A stretch of DNA of 32,107 bases from Vicinamibacteria bacterium (GTDB lineage: Bacteria; Acidobacteriota; Vicinamibacteria; Fen-336): contig DATMML010000135.1 of the NCBI GenBank assembly GCA_035570235.1, positions 1 through 32,107 on the forward strand, given 5' to 3'. Shown in pieces: positions 1-8,081 of the stretch. The notes under the pieces were generated by a model. The model did not search any database. It saw only the letters and a program-made list of their open reading frames with translations, and had not been told where the DNA came from. Each line of letters starts with the position of its first letter. The first letter of the stretch is position 1. A program made the position numbers and the translations under genes.

Positions 1-467
1 GGGAACAGGTGCAGCCGGGGCTCGATCAAGCGAAGATGCTCGCGCAGACCGGGGGGGGCCACCAGACCGCGGGAGAGCATGGCCTCGATGTCCGCCATGT
101 CCTGCACGTGGCCGCGTGCGATCTTGGCCAGGGCCTGGGCGCAGAGGTCGTAGTGGTGGCAGGCCAACCGCCCCTCGCGGGCCACGAGCGGGCTGCGGTC
201 CTCCCAGCCCTCGAGCTCGGGCAGGTAGTCGCCGGGACATGTCCGCTCCACGTTGATCCCCACCCTCGCCGCGATGACGGGGAGGGCGCGGAGGAGCCGT
301 TCATCCTCGGGAACGAGCTTGACGTCCAGGTCGATGGTGTAGGGGCGCCAGCCATAGAGCACGGCGGTGGCGCCGCCGGTGAGGTAGAGCCGCGCCTCCC
401 TCTCCGCCTCTTCAGAGAGCGCGCGCAGGAACTCCCGGATCCGATCTCCGTCCGCTAGTTGGCCCAT
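1..467 (-). CDS. Nucleotidyltransferase-like protein (DUF6036-like), 3' end cut by window edge
   Basis: An ATG at 467 opens a frame that stays open to the window edge (155 codons visible). The N-terminal half has the pattern LTGGATAVLYGW followed about six residues later by DLDVKL. That is the glycine-rich loop and acidic pair of the nucleotidyltransferase fold seen in DUF6036 and AbiEii-type proteins. Later comes a stretch rich in His, Asp and Ala (CHHYDLCAQALAKIARG) and a conserved-looking ARGHVQDMADIEAML segment, which fits the substrate-handling part of such proteins. Its start lies 13 bases inside the end of argH, so it is translated from the arginine operon transcript. The family includes toxin-like enzymes that transfer nucleotides to RNA or protein, but the role here is unknown. 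The most likely partner is the extra C-terminal domain of ArgH directly upstream. The fold call is from motif reading only, and the C-terminus is not visible. Confidence 0.72.
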   Translation of the reverse strand, partial: MGQLADGDRIREFLRALSEEAEREARLYLTGGATAVLYGWRPYTIDLDVKLVPEDERLLRALPVIAARVGINVERTCPGDYLPELEGWEDRSPLVAREGRLACHHYDLCAQALAKIARGHVQDMADIEAMLSRGLVAPPGLREHLRLIEPRLHLF

Positions 468-2125
468 GCGGCCGCCCGCTCGAAGCTGACGAGCGTCCCC
501 AGGAGGTCGTTGTACCGCGTGTGCGCCCCCTCGGAGTCCAGTTTCCGTAGCCGCTCGTAGAGGCGGAACTCGGGGGTGGGAAAGGGGGAGGGCACGTCGA
601 GGCCGAGCCGGCGCAGGCGCGGGGCGCCGATGGAGACCACGAGGGCGGGTACCGACTCGACACCCCGCTTCAAATCCTCGAGGCCTTCCTGAATGAGGTC
701 GCTCCCGGGAAGGCCCGCGCCCGGTCCCGCGCCGCCCCCGCCCAGGACAGGGGCGGCCCCGACCCGGGCTCGCGCCGCGTCCAGAGCGGCCCGGACGGCG
801 TCGGGGGCGGTCCCCCCCGGTGCGGCTTTCGTGCGCACGACCTGCTCGGGATCGAAGAGGGCGGGAAGGCGCGCCGCCACCGCCGGGGCCTGGGCGGGGA
901 GGGCGCGGGCGGCTGCCTCCCGGAGCGTGGTCCCCGCTCTCTGCGCCTCCGCCACCAGCGAGCCCACGAGGGCATGGGCGCGGCGAAACGGCATGCCCTC
1001 CCGGGCCAGGGCGACGGCCAGGCCCGCGGCCATCATCTCCTCGCTCTGGGCCGCCCTCCGCATGGCTTCCGCGACGAGGCCCAGGCCGGAGACAACGCCC
1101 TTCATCACTGCGAGCGAGGCGGCGGCGGTGTCGGCGGCGTCGAAGACCGCCTCTTTGTCCTCCTGGAGGTCCTTCTGGTAGCCGGCGGGGAGCCCCTTCA
1201 TCAAGGTGAGCAGCCGCAGCAGGTCGCCGTCCACGCGGGCGGCCTTGCCGCGCACGAGCTCCAAGGCGTCGGGGTTCTTCTTCTGGGGCATGAGGCTGGA
1301 GCCGGTGGTGAAGGCCTCGGGCAGGGTGAGGAAGCCGTACCCGGGCCCGGAGAAGGCGATCAGGTCCTCGGCCAGCCGCGCCAGGTGGGTTTGGAGCTGG
1401 GCACAAGCGAAAACAAACTCCGCCGCGAAATCGCGGTCCATGACCGCGTCGAGGGCGTTGGCGGAGACGGCGGCAAAGCCGAGATCGCGGGCCAGGGCCT
1501 CCCGGTCGAGGGGAAGGGCCGTGCCGGCGAGGGCCCCCGAGCCCAGGGGGAGCACATCCACGCGCCCGCGCGCGTCGCGCAGGCGCTCGTGGTCCCGCAC
1601 CAGGGCCCAGGCATGGGCGGCGGCCAGGTGGCCGAAGGTGATCGGCTCCGCGGCCCGGGTGTGGGTGTAGCCTGGCATGACCGTCTCGGCCCCCGCACGT
1701 CCCTTCTCCACCAGAGCGGTCACCAGGGCCGAGGTCCCCCCGAGGAGGCGGTCGATCGCGGTGCGGGTCCAGAGGCGGAGGGCGGTGACCGCCTGCTCGT
1801 TCCGGCTGCGGCCGAGGTGGGCCTGGCCGGCCAGGTCGCCCACGATCTCGGAGAGCCTGGTTTCCACGAAGCTATGCACGTCCTCGGCATCGATTTCCGA
1901 GTAGGCCGGGTCGGCAAGCGCCTTTTGGAGGACCTGCTGAAGCCCCGCCTCCAGGGCCCGCGCGGAGTCGGGGGGGAGGGCCCCGCATCGCTCCAAGGCG
2001 CGAACGTAGGCCTGAGAGGCGGCGATCTCCTCCGCGAGCAGGCGCCGGTCGAAGGGGAAGGAGCGGTTGAACTCCCAGAAGACAGCGTCGGGATCGCCCG
2101 CGTAATTGCCGCCCCAGAGCTTCAC
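455..2125 (-). CDS. argH: Argininosuccinate lyase with extra C-terminal domain
   Basis: This enzyme splits argininosuccinate into arginine and fumarate, the last step of arginine synthesis. Residues 1 to about 460 align by eye with the whole of ArgH: HLGRSRNEQ near 103, GYTHTR at 152-157 with the likely catalytic His, and the fumarase/lyase signature GSSLMPQKKNP at 275-285. The normal C-terminus is recognisable as VVRTKAAPGGTAPDAV. The protein then runs through a Gly/Ala/Pro linker into 82 more residues, giving 556 residues where the family usually has about 460-470. The start is GTG, 33 bases after the argJ stop, with no clear Shine-Dalgarno sequence. It is the last biosynthetic gene of the operon. 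The lyase call is certain; the tail is described separately. Confidence 0.96.
   Translation of the reverse strand: MKLWGGNYAGDPDAVFWEFNRSFPFDRRLLAEEIAASQAYVRALERCGALPPDSARALEAGLQQVLQKALADPAYSEIDAEDVHSFVETRLSEIVGDLAGQAHLGRSRNEQAVTALRLWTRTAIDRLLGGTSALVTALVEKGRAGAETVMPGYTHTRAAEPITFGHLAAAHAWALVRDHERLRDARGRVDVLPLGSGALAGTALPLDREALARDLGFAAVSANALDAVMDRDFAAEFVFACAQLQTHLARLAEDLIAFSGPGYGFLTLPEAFTTGSSLMPQKKNPDALELVRGKAARVDGDLLRLLTLMKGLPAGYQKDLQEDKEAVFDAADTAAASLAVMKGVVSGLGLVAEAMRRAAQSEEMMAAGLAVALAREGMPFRRAHALVGSLVAEAQRAGTTLREAAARALPAQAPAVAARLPALFDPEQVVRTKAAPGGTAPDAVRAALDAARARVGAAPVLGGGGAGPGAGLPGSDLIQEGLEDLKRGVESVPALVVSIGAPRLRRLGLDVPSPFPTPEFRLYERLRKLDSEGAHTRYNDLLGTLVSFERAAAWAN
458..703 (-). other. Extra C-terminal domain fused to ArgH (residues 475-556)
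   Basis: This is an 82-residue extension beyond the end of the normal lyase. It begins SDLIQEGLEDL, has a central APRLRRLGLDVP segment, then PEFRLYERL and HTRYNDLLGTLVSFERA, and ends just as the next gene begins. It is not a GNAT domain, so it is not the ArgH-ArgA fusion known from some marine bacteria. The shape (short, charged, alpha-helical, translationally joined to a nucleotidyltransferase gene) looks like a separate small protein, perhaps the partner of that enzyme, that has become fused in frame to argH. The codon before the first Ser is GGG, where a stand-alone gene would have a start. No in-frame ATG is present near the junction. Confidence 0.6.
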
Positions 2126-2158
2126 GAGGGGAGCCCGGCCCCAGCGGCGAGCGCCGTC

Positions 2159-3349
2159 CTAGCTGCGATAGTGCGCATTGATGTCCACGTAGCCATGGGA
2201 GAGGTCGCAGGTCCAGATCCAGCCCACCGCCCGTCCCGCGTGCAGGCCCACGCGGATGCGGACGGGGTCTTCGGAGAAGGCCCGCCGGGCCGCCTCCTCA
2301 TCATAGGGGCGGGCCCGCCCGCCCTCCGCCACCCACACATCGCCGAGCCAGAGGTCCACTCGCCCCATGTCGACATCCACCCCCGCGCGCCCCACCGCGG
2401 CCAGGACGCGGCCCCAATTGGGATCACCGCCGTTTAGGGCGGTCTTCACGAGCGGTGACTCCGCCACCGTGCGGGCAATGCGGTCGGCTTCCGCCTCCAG
2501 CCGGGCCCCCTCCACCCGCACCTCCGCCACGCGGGTGGCCCCCTCGCCGTCGCGCACGATCAGGCGCGCGACCCGGCGCGCGGCCTCGACGAGAGCGCCC
2601 CGGAAGAAATCGTAGTCCGGGCCCTCCTCGAGGATGGCTCGGGCGGGCAAGGCGCCGCTGGCCAGGACGAGCGCCATGTCGTTGGTGGAGGTGTCGCCGT
2701 CCACCGTGATCCGGTTCAGGCTCTCTCCCACCGCCTCCCGCAAGGCCCCGCGCAGGAGCGGAGGGGCCACCTCGGCGTCGGTGGTGAAGAAGGCGAGGAG
2801 GGTGGCCAGGTTGGGGGCGATCATTCCCGAGCCCTTGGCCATGGCCCCGATGCGCGCGGTCGCCCCCCCCAGGGGGAACTCCACCACCACCTCCTTGGGG
2901 TGGGTGTCGGTGGTGAGGATGGCTCGGGCCGCGGCCGCCCCCCCTTCCCGCGAGAGCTCGGGAACCGCGCTCGCGATCCCCGCCCGCACCTTTTGCATGG
3001 GCAGGTTCACCCCGATCACGCCCGTGGAGGCGACCACCACTTCCTCGGGCCGGCCCCCGATCTCGCGGGCGAGAAGAGCGGCCGTCTCGCGCGCATCGCG
3101 AAGCCCCTGCTCGCCCGTGCCCGCGTTGGCGCCGCCTGCGTTCACCACCACCCCCCGCGCCTGCCCGGAGGCGAGGTGCTCGCGGGAGACGATGACGGGC
3201 GCGGCCTGGGCCAGGTTCTGGGTGAACACGGCCGCGGCCGCGCATCCCCGGTCGGCCACAATCAGGGCCAGGTCCAGGCCCTGGGGCTTGATGCCGGCGG
3301 CGATGGCCGCGGCTCGGAAGCCCAGGGGGGCGGTGACGCCGGTGGTCAT
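2159..3349 (-). CDS. argJ: Glutamate N-acetyltransferase / amino-acid acetyltransferase ArgJ
   Basis: ArgJ moves the acetyl group from N-acetylornithine to glutamate, closing the acetyl cycle of arginine synthesis; some members also use acetyl-CoA. The 396-residue protein has the self-cleavage region KGSGMIAPNLATLLAFF, where Thr183 should become the N-terminal nucleophile of the beta chain. It also has VDGDTSTNDMAL and ALNGGDPNWGR, all family landmarks. The ATG at 3349 overlaps the argG stop in an ATGA, which implies translational coupling and fixes the start. A dedicated acetylglutamate synthase (argA type) lies in the same operon and no argE deacetylase is visible, so ArgJ probably recycles acetyl groups while ArgA primes the cycle. 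Confidence 0.95.
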   Translation of the reverse strand: MTTGVTAPLGFRAAAIAAGIKPQGLDLALIVADRGCAAAAVFTQNLAQAAPVIVSREHLASGQARGVVVNAGGANAGTGEQGLRDARETAALLAREIGGRPEEVVVASTGVIGVNLPMQKVRAGIASAVPELSREGGAAAARAILTTDTHPKEVVVEFPLGGATARIGAMAKGSGMIAPNLATLLAFFTTDAEVAPPLLRGALREAVGESLNRITVDGDTSTNDMALVLASGALPARAILEEGPDYDFFRGALVEAARRVARLIVRDGEGATRVAEVRVEGARLEAEADRIARTVAESPLVKTALNGGDPNWGRVLAAVGRAGVDVDMGRVDLWLGDVWVAEGGRARPYDEEAARRAFSEDPVRIRVGLHAGRAVGWIWTCDLSHGYVDINAHYRS

Positions 3350-4620
3350 CGCTTGGCTTCTACCGCGGACCGGGGAAGGCGCTCCCTGAGGGCTTCCGTC
3401 TTCGCGTCGCCGGCAGCGCGCTCGCGGGTCAGGGCCCGCACCCGCTCGGGCAGGCCGAAGAGGCGGATGAAACCCTCCGCATCCTTGTGGTCGTAGGCCA
3501 TGCCGGTCCCGAAAGTGGCCAGATCCTGGCGGTAGAGACTGCGGGGAGAACGGCGGCCGATGGCCTCCGCCCGCCCCTTGAAGAGGCGCACCCTCACCTC
3601 CCCCGTCACTTCCACCTCCGTCTCGTCCACGAAGGCGGCCAGGGCCTCCCGGAGGGTCGAGAACCAGAGCCCGTCGTAGATGAGCTGCGCGTAGCGCACG
3701 GAGACGGACTGCTTGAAGTGGAGGGTGTCGCGGTCGAGGACCAGGCGCTCCAGCTCCCGATGGGCGAGGTGGAGCACGGTGCCGGCGGGGGTCTCGTAGA
3801 CGCCCCGAGACTTGATCCCCACCAGCCGGTTCTCCACCAGGTCCAACCGGCCCACCCCGTGGGCCCCGGCCAGGCGGTTCAGGGCCTCCACGAGCGCGAC
3901 CGGTCCCAGCCGCTGGCCGTCCAGGCCCACGGGCACCCCCTGCTCGAAGGCGAGGGTCACGACCTGGGGACGGTCGGGGGCGTCCTCCGGATCCACCGTC
4001 AGCTTGAACATTTCCTTGCGGGGGGCGTCCCAGGTGTCCTCCAAGTTGCCGCCCTCGTGGGAGAGATGCCAGAGGTTGCCGTCCCGACTGAAGAGGTCCT
4101 TGGGGGTCTGGTCGACGGGTACCCCGTGGGTGGCCGCGTAGGCGAGGGCGTCCTCGCGGGAGCGGATCGTCCATTCCCGCCAGGGAGCGATGACCTTGAG
4201 GTGGGGAGCGAAGGCGCCGTAGGTCACTTCGAATCGAACCTGGTCGTTGCCTTTGCCGGTGGCGCCGTGGGCGAGGGCGTCCGCCCCGGTGGCGAGCGCG
4301 GTCTGCACCTGGCGGTAGGCCAGGAGGGGCCGGGCAAGGGCGGTGCCGAGCAGGTAGTTGTCCTCGTAGACGGCGCCCGCGGCCAGGGCCTTGAAGGCGA
4401 AGTCCCGCACAAACTCCTCGCGCAGGTCTTCGACCACGCACCTTGAAGCTCCCGTGGCCAGGGCCTTGCGCTCCACCGCCTCGAGGTCGTCCCCCTGGCC
4501 GACATCCCCGCAGTAGGCGATGATCTCCGCGCCTCCGTAGGTCTCTTTGATCCAGGGGATGATGATGGAGGTGTCCAGACCCCCCGAGTACGCCAGCACC
4601 ACCTTCTTGACCGTGCTCAT
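3346..4620 (-). CDS. argG: Argininosuccinate synthase
   Basis: This enzyme joins citrulline and aspartate with ATP to form argininosuccinate. The 424-residue protein opens with the PP-loop AYSGGLDTS at about residues 10-18. It carries GHGATGKGNDQVRFE-type nucleotide and citrulline binding sequence near the middle (here AHGATGKGNDQVRFE) and the family segment SHEGGNLEDTWDAP. The ATG at 4620 overlaps the stop of the upstream acetyltransferase gene as ATGA, and its own TGA overlaps the argJ ATG the same way, so the start is well supported. The substrate citrulline would come from ornithine carbamoyltransferase, whose gene (argF) is not in this operon and must lie elsewhere. Confidence 0.96.
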   Translation of the reverse strand: MSTVKKVVLAYSGGLDTSIIIPWIKETYGGAEIIAYCGDVGQGDDLEAVERKALATGASRCVVEDLREEFVRDFAFKALAAGAVYEDNYLLGTALARPLLAYRQVQTALATGADALAHGATGKGNDQVRFEVTYGAFAPHLKVIAPWREWTIRSREDALAYAATHGVPVDQTPKDLFSRDGNLWHLSHEGGNLEDTWDAPRKEMFKLTVDPEDAPDRPQVVTLAFEQGVPVGLDGQRLGPVALVEALNRLAGAHGVGRLDLVENRLVGIKSRGVYETPAGTVLHLAHRELERLVLDRDTLHFKQSVSVRYAQLIYDGLWFSTLREALAAFVDETEVEVTGEVRVRLFKGRAEAIGRRSPRSLYRQDLATFGTGMAYDHKDAEGFIRLFGLPERVRALTRERAAGDAKTEALRERLPRSAVEAKR

Positions 4621-5156
4621 TTCCGGGGCGCTCCTTCCGCGAGGCCGATTGGGGCTTCTCTCTTTTGATCGACGCTCAGCACCGGTTGAGCGTCCTTGGT
4701 CACGGCCCGCACCATGGCCGTCTCGTCGCAGCAGAGGTTCAGGGGGCAGGCCTTGCAATCGGTGACCAGCTTGTCCAGGAACTGCTCGCGGCGCGTGACT
4801 TGGAAGCCCAGGTTCAGGAAGAAGGGAACCCGCCTGGTCAGGGCCAGGACTTGCAAGAAGCCGCGCTCGCTCGCCCAGGCGAACAACCGCTCGGCGATGG
4901 CGTGGCCGATCCCGCGCCCGACCTGGTCCTCGCGCACGGCCAGCGAGCGCAGCTCGCCCAGTCCGGGGCCGAGCTCGGTGAGGGCGCCGCAGCCCGCCAC
5001 CCCCCCGTCCACCTCCGCCACCAGGAAGTCACCCAGGCGTGCCCGCAGCGATTCCTCGCTGCGGCGCAGAAGGAGCCCCCGGTCCGCATAGCCGTTGATG
5101 AGGTCCAGCAGGACCGCCACGTCCCTCTCCTCCGCCCTACGCAGCCGCACCTGCAC
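4617..5156 (-). CDS. argA: Short-form N-acetylglutamate synthase (GNAT family)
   Basis: This 179-residue GNAT acetyltransferase most likely makes N-acetylglutamate from glutamate and acetyl-CoA. The acetyl-CoA loop region reads SLAVREDQVGRGIGHAI (Q/R-x-x-G-x-G/A type). The substrate part includes LALTRRVPFFLNLGF, and the C-terminus has a cysteine cluster, DCKACPLNLCCDETAMV. A Cys-rich tail ending in a DE-x-AM motif is, to my knowledge, a trait of the short stand-alone ArgA proteins. The start is a GTG lying 20 bases inside the end of argD, and the stop overlaps the argG ATG. Its place within an arginine operon supports the substrate; a general GNAT enzyme is the alternative. Confidence 0.85.
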   Translation of the reverse strand: MQVRLRRAEERDVAVLLDLINGYADRGLLLRRSEESLRARLGDFLVAEVDGGVAGCGALTELGPGLGELRSLAVREDQVGRGIGHAIAERLFAWASERGFLQVLALTRRVPFFLNLGFQVTRREQFLDKLVTDCKACPLNLCCDETAMVRAVTKDAQPVLSVDQKREAPIGLAEGAPRK

Positions 5157-6300
5157 CTCCCTCGAGAACCGCCTCCAGGGCGGTCAGGAACACCCGAATA
5201 TCCCCGCCCCCGATCGCGAGCGGAGGCAGGAGTCGCAGCACGTTGTCCCCGGCCTTGGTCGCGAGCACGCCCCGCTCACGGAGCCCCTTCAGGACCGGCC
5301 GGACCTCGCCCTTGAACTCCACCCCCAGCATGAGGCCGAGGCCGCGCACCTCGGCCACAACCGGGAAGCGGCGGGCCAGCCGTTTGAGGCCCCGGCGAAG
5401 GGCGGCGCCTTTCTTCTCCACCTTCTCCAGGAACCCGGGGGTGGTGATGCGGTCGAGCACGGCCAGGGCGGCCGCCGCCACCACGGGGTTGCCGCCAAAG
5501 GTGCTGCCGTGATCGCCCACTTGAATGGCGCCCGCGAGGTCCTGGCGCAGGAGAACCGCGCCTATGGGCAGGCCGCCCCCCAGGGGCTTGGCCAGGGTGA
5601 GGATGTCGGGGGTGATTCCGGCGTGCTGGTAGGCGAAGAGCCGCCCCGTCCGGCCGAGTCCGCACTGCACCTCGTCCGCCACCAGGAGGGCCCCCCGCTC
5701 GCGGCAGAGGTCGGCCAGGCCGCGCAGGAACTCCGGGGGGGCGGCCCGCACCCCGCCCTCGCCCTGCACGGGCTCGATCATGACGGCCGCCGTCTTCCCT
5801 CCGATCGCGGCCGCGGCCGCGGCCAGATCGTTCCAGGGGCAGAAGCGGACGCCGGGGAGGAGGGGCTCGAACGGCTCGCGGTACTTGGCGGTCCAGGTGA
5901 CGGAGAGCGAGCCCAGGGTCCGGCCATGGAACCCGCGCTCGAAGGCCACCAGCTCGCTGCGCCCCGTGGGCTTCCCGATGCGCCGGGCGAACTTGATGGC
6001 CCCCTCCGCCGCCTCCGTCCCCGAGTTGCAGAAGAAGGCGCGGGCGGGGAAGGCCAGCGAGACCAGGCGCTCGGCGAGGGCCGCGCCGGGCTCGGTGTGG
6101 AAGAGGTTGCTGGCGTGGATGAGCCGGCCTGCCTGCTGGCGGATGGCGGCCACCACCCGCCGGTCGCCGTAGCCGAGCCCGTTCACGCCGATGCCGGCGG
6201 CAAAGTCCAGGTAGCTCCGCCCCTCCTTGTCGAAGAGCCGGGCGCCCTTGCCGGAGACGAGGACGAGGTCGCGCTCGTAGACGGGAAGCAGCGCGCTCAC
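5137..6300 (-). CDS. argD: Acetylornithine aminotransferase
   Basis: A pyridoxal-phosphate class-III aminotransferase that converts N-acetylglutamate semialdehyde and glutamate to N-acetylornithine. The 387 residues include FCNSGTEAAEGAIK (phosphate-binding segment), FHGRTLGSLSVT, DEVQCGLGRTG with the Asp that contacts the PLP ring nitrogen, and LTLAKPLGGGLPIGA with Lys238 as the Schiff-base lysine. I place the start at GTG 6300 because it overlaps the argB stop as GTGA and because the family begins a few residues before the LLPVYERD segment seen here. The frame upstream of that GTG is only antisense-like GC-rich read-through. The order argB-argD-argA fits the pathway. Confidence 0.95.
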   Translation of the reverse strand: MSALLPVYERDLVLVSGKGARLFDKEGRSYLDFAAGIGVNGLGYGDRRVVAAIRQQAGRLIHASNLFHTEPGAALAERLVSLAFPARAFFCNSGTEAAEGAIKFARRIGKPTGRSELVAFERGFHGRTLGSLSVTWTAKYREPFEPLLPGVRFCPWNDLAAAAAAIGGKTAAVMIEPVQGEGGVRAAPPEFLRGLADLCRERGALLVADEVQCGLGRTGRLFAYQHAGITPDILTLAKPLGGGLPIGAVLLRQDLAGAIQVGDHGSTFGGNPVVAAAALAVLDRITTPGFLEKVEKKGAALRRGLKRLARRFPVVAEVRGLGLMLGVEFKGEVRPVLKGLRERGVLATKAGDNVLRLLPPLAIGGGDIRVFLTALEAVLEGGAGAAA

Positions 6301-7055
6301 GCCTGCCCTCCTGGGCCGGCCGTGATGCGGGTGCCCGGGAAGCCCCCCGTGAGCCGGGCCCGGCCGGCGACCACGACCTCCGGGATCCCGGCCTGAACGG
6401 CCTCGAGCGCCACGCTCACCTTTAGAGCCATCCCTCCCCCAATCGTACCCTCCTCGATCCGGCGCCGGGCCTCCCCCGCGGTAAGGGACGCCACCGGGGC
6501 GTCCCCCAGGAGGACCCCGTCCACATCCGAGAGGTAGACGAGGATGCTCGCGCCGAGGGCGAGGGCGAGGCCGAGCGCGGCCTCGTCCGCGTTGACGTTG
6601 ACCGACTCCCCCAAGGGACCGGAAGATACGGGGGAAACCACGGGCAGGAACCCGGCCCGCCAGAGGGCGAGCACGGGCCCGGGGTTCACGCACTCCGGTG
6701 TTCCGACCCGCCCCAGCCCCGGCTCCAGCCGCGCCCGAATGAGCCCGCCATCCCGCCCGGAGAGCCCGACCGCGGCCACCCCCGCCCCCATCAAGCCTGA
6801 AGCCAAGGCCTTGTTCACGACCCCGGACAGCACCATCTCCACTACCTCCATGGCCGCGGGCGAGGTCTCCCGGCGGCCCCCCACGAAGCGTGACTCGATC
6901 GAGAGCGCCCGCAGCAGCCGGTCCACGTGGCGACCGCCCCCGTGCACCACGAGGGCGTCTCCGCCCCCGTTCTTGAGCTCGGCGGCCAGGGGCTTCATGA
7001 GACCCGGGTCCTCGAGCGCGGGCCCTCCCACCTTGTAGACCCGGGCGCCCGTCAA
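6297..7055 (-). CDS. argB: Acetylglutamate kinase
   Basis: Phosphorylates N-acetylglutamate in the second step of the cycle. The 252-residue amino-acid kinase has VVHGGGRHVDRLL (glycine-rich substrate loop), a central AVGLSGRDGGLI, SVNVNADEAALGLA and the nucleotide-side YLSDVDGVL. It is at the short end for ArgB and lacks the N-terminal helix that arginine-inhibited hexameric forms carry, so allosteric inhibition by arginine is less likely. The family segment usually written GGMIPK is GGGMALKV here, keeping the Lys. The start is TTG overlapping the argC stop as TTGA; no better in-frame start exists close by. The LysZ/LysW-dependent aminoadipate kinase is a relative, but the operon decides for ArgB. 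Confidence 0.93.
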   Translation of the reverse strand: MTGARVYKVGGPALEDPGLMKPLAAELKNGGGDALVVHGGGRHVDRLLRALSIESRFVGGRRETSPAAMEVVEMVLSGVVNKALASGLMGAGVAAVGLSGRDGGLIRARLEPGLGRVGTPECVNPGPVLALWRAGFLPVVSPVSSGPLGESVNVNADEAALGLALALGASILVYLSDVDGVLLGDAPVASLTAGEARRRIEEGTIGGGMALKVSVALEAVQAGIPEVVVAGRARLTGGFPGTRITAGPGGQA

Positions 7056-8023
7056 GGGCCCTCTCCCCCCGGCAGGCCCGCCCCCTCCGGCCAGCCCAGG
7101 GCCAGGTTCAGGTTCTGGATGGCCTGGCCGGCGGCTCCCTTGACCAGGTTGTCGAGGGCGGAGAAAACCACCGCCCGCCCGGGGGCGCCCGCATGCACGG
7201 AGATCCGACAGTCGTTCGTCCCCACCACCTCCGACAGCCGGGGCGGCCCCCCCTCCATCACGCGCACGAAGGGCGAGCCCGCGTAGAAGGCGCGCAGGGC
7301 GCCCGCGAGCTCGCCGGGAGCAGCCCCCGTCTTCACATAGATCGCGGAGAGGATGCCCCGCTTCACGGGCAGGAGGTGCGGGCAGAACGTCAGGGGAACC
7401 GCCCGCCCCACCCGGTCCTCGAGCACCGCCTCCATCTCCCCCACATGGCGGTGGGTCCGGCCGGGGGCGTAGGCGGAGAGGTTGTCCGCCAGCTCACAAA
7501 AGAGAAGGTCCTCGCGCAGCGTGCGGCCCGCGCCGGTGGCCCCGCTCTTGGCGTCCACCACCACATCGTCCTCCACCAGCCTCTCGCGCAGGAGGGGTAG
7601 GAGGGGCAGGAGGACGGAGGTCGCGTAGCAGCCGGGGTTGGAGATGAGGCGGGCGCCGCGGATGCGGTCACGGTAGATCTCGGGGAGCCCGTAGGGCGCC
7701 CTCCCGAGAAGGTCGGGGGCGGGATGTTCGTGGCCGTACCAGGCTCGGTAGGCGGCGGCCGTGGGCAGGCGCAGAGCGCCGGAGAGATCCACGACCACGG
7801 CCGCGGGCCGGGCCCTCTGGAGCCGGGCCGCGAAGCTCGCGGCCACCTCGTGGGGGAGGGCGAGAAAGTAGGCGCCCGCTTCGCGTTCCAGGCCCGCCTC
7901 GTGGGCAAGATGGCCGTGGCCGGAGCCGGTCGTGAAGCGGACCTTGGCTTCAGGATGCGCGGCCAGGAGGCGCACGAGCTCCCGCCCGCTGTAGCCCGTG
8001 GCCCCGAAAACGCCTACGTCCAT
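7052..8023 (-). CDS. argC: N-acetyl-gamma-glutamyl-phosphate reductase
   Basis: Reduces N-acetylglutamyl phosphate with NADPH to the semialdehyde; it is the first gene of the arginine operon. The 323-residue protein starts with the Rossmann loop VGVFGATGYSGRELVRLL. The catalytic Cys132 sits in SNPGCYATS, and HRHVGEME plus HLLPVKRGI follow as expected for ArgC. I chose ATG 8023 because the Rossmann strand begins directly after it and a GGAG lies about eight bases upstream. A TTG further upstream (8050) would only add a Gly-rich stretch. The gene follows a promoter, a leader ORF and a terminator, described separately. Confidence 0.95.
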   Translation of the reverse strand: MDVGVFGATGYSGRELVRLLAAHPEAKVRFTTGSGHGHLAHEAGLEREAGAYFLALPHEVAASFAARLQRARPAAVVVDLSGALRLPTAAAYRAWYGHEHPAPDLLGRAPYGLPEIYRDRIRGARLISNPGCYATSVLLPLLPLLRERLVEDDVVVDAKSGATGAGRTLREDLLFCELADNLSAYAPGRTHRHVGEMEAVLEDRVGRAVPLTFCPHLLPVKRGILSAIYVKTGAAPGELAGALRAFYAGSPFVRVMEGGPPRLSEVVGTNDCRISVHAGAPGRAVVFSALDNLVKGAAGQAIQNLNLALGWPEGAGLPGGEGP

Positions 8024-8081
8024 CCCCACTCCTACCCCCCGTCCCCCCAAACCCTACCCATCGCGGCGCCTCGCCTCCCGC

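Noticed and set aside
9-458. A plus-strand frame of 149 codons at the left edge
   Set aside because: It is the antisense of the nucleotidyltransferase-like gene, whose motifs are convincing.
3350-4441. Upstream extension of the argJ frame to more than 700 residues
   Set aside because: The extension is an Arg/Pro/Gly-rich shadow of argG; the ATG at 3349 overlaps the argG stop and matches the ArgJ N-terminus.
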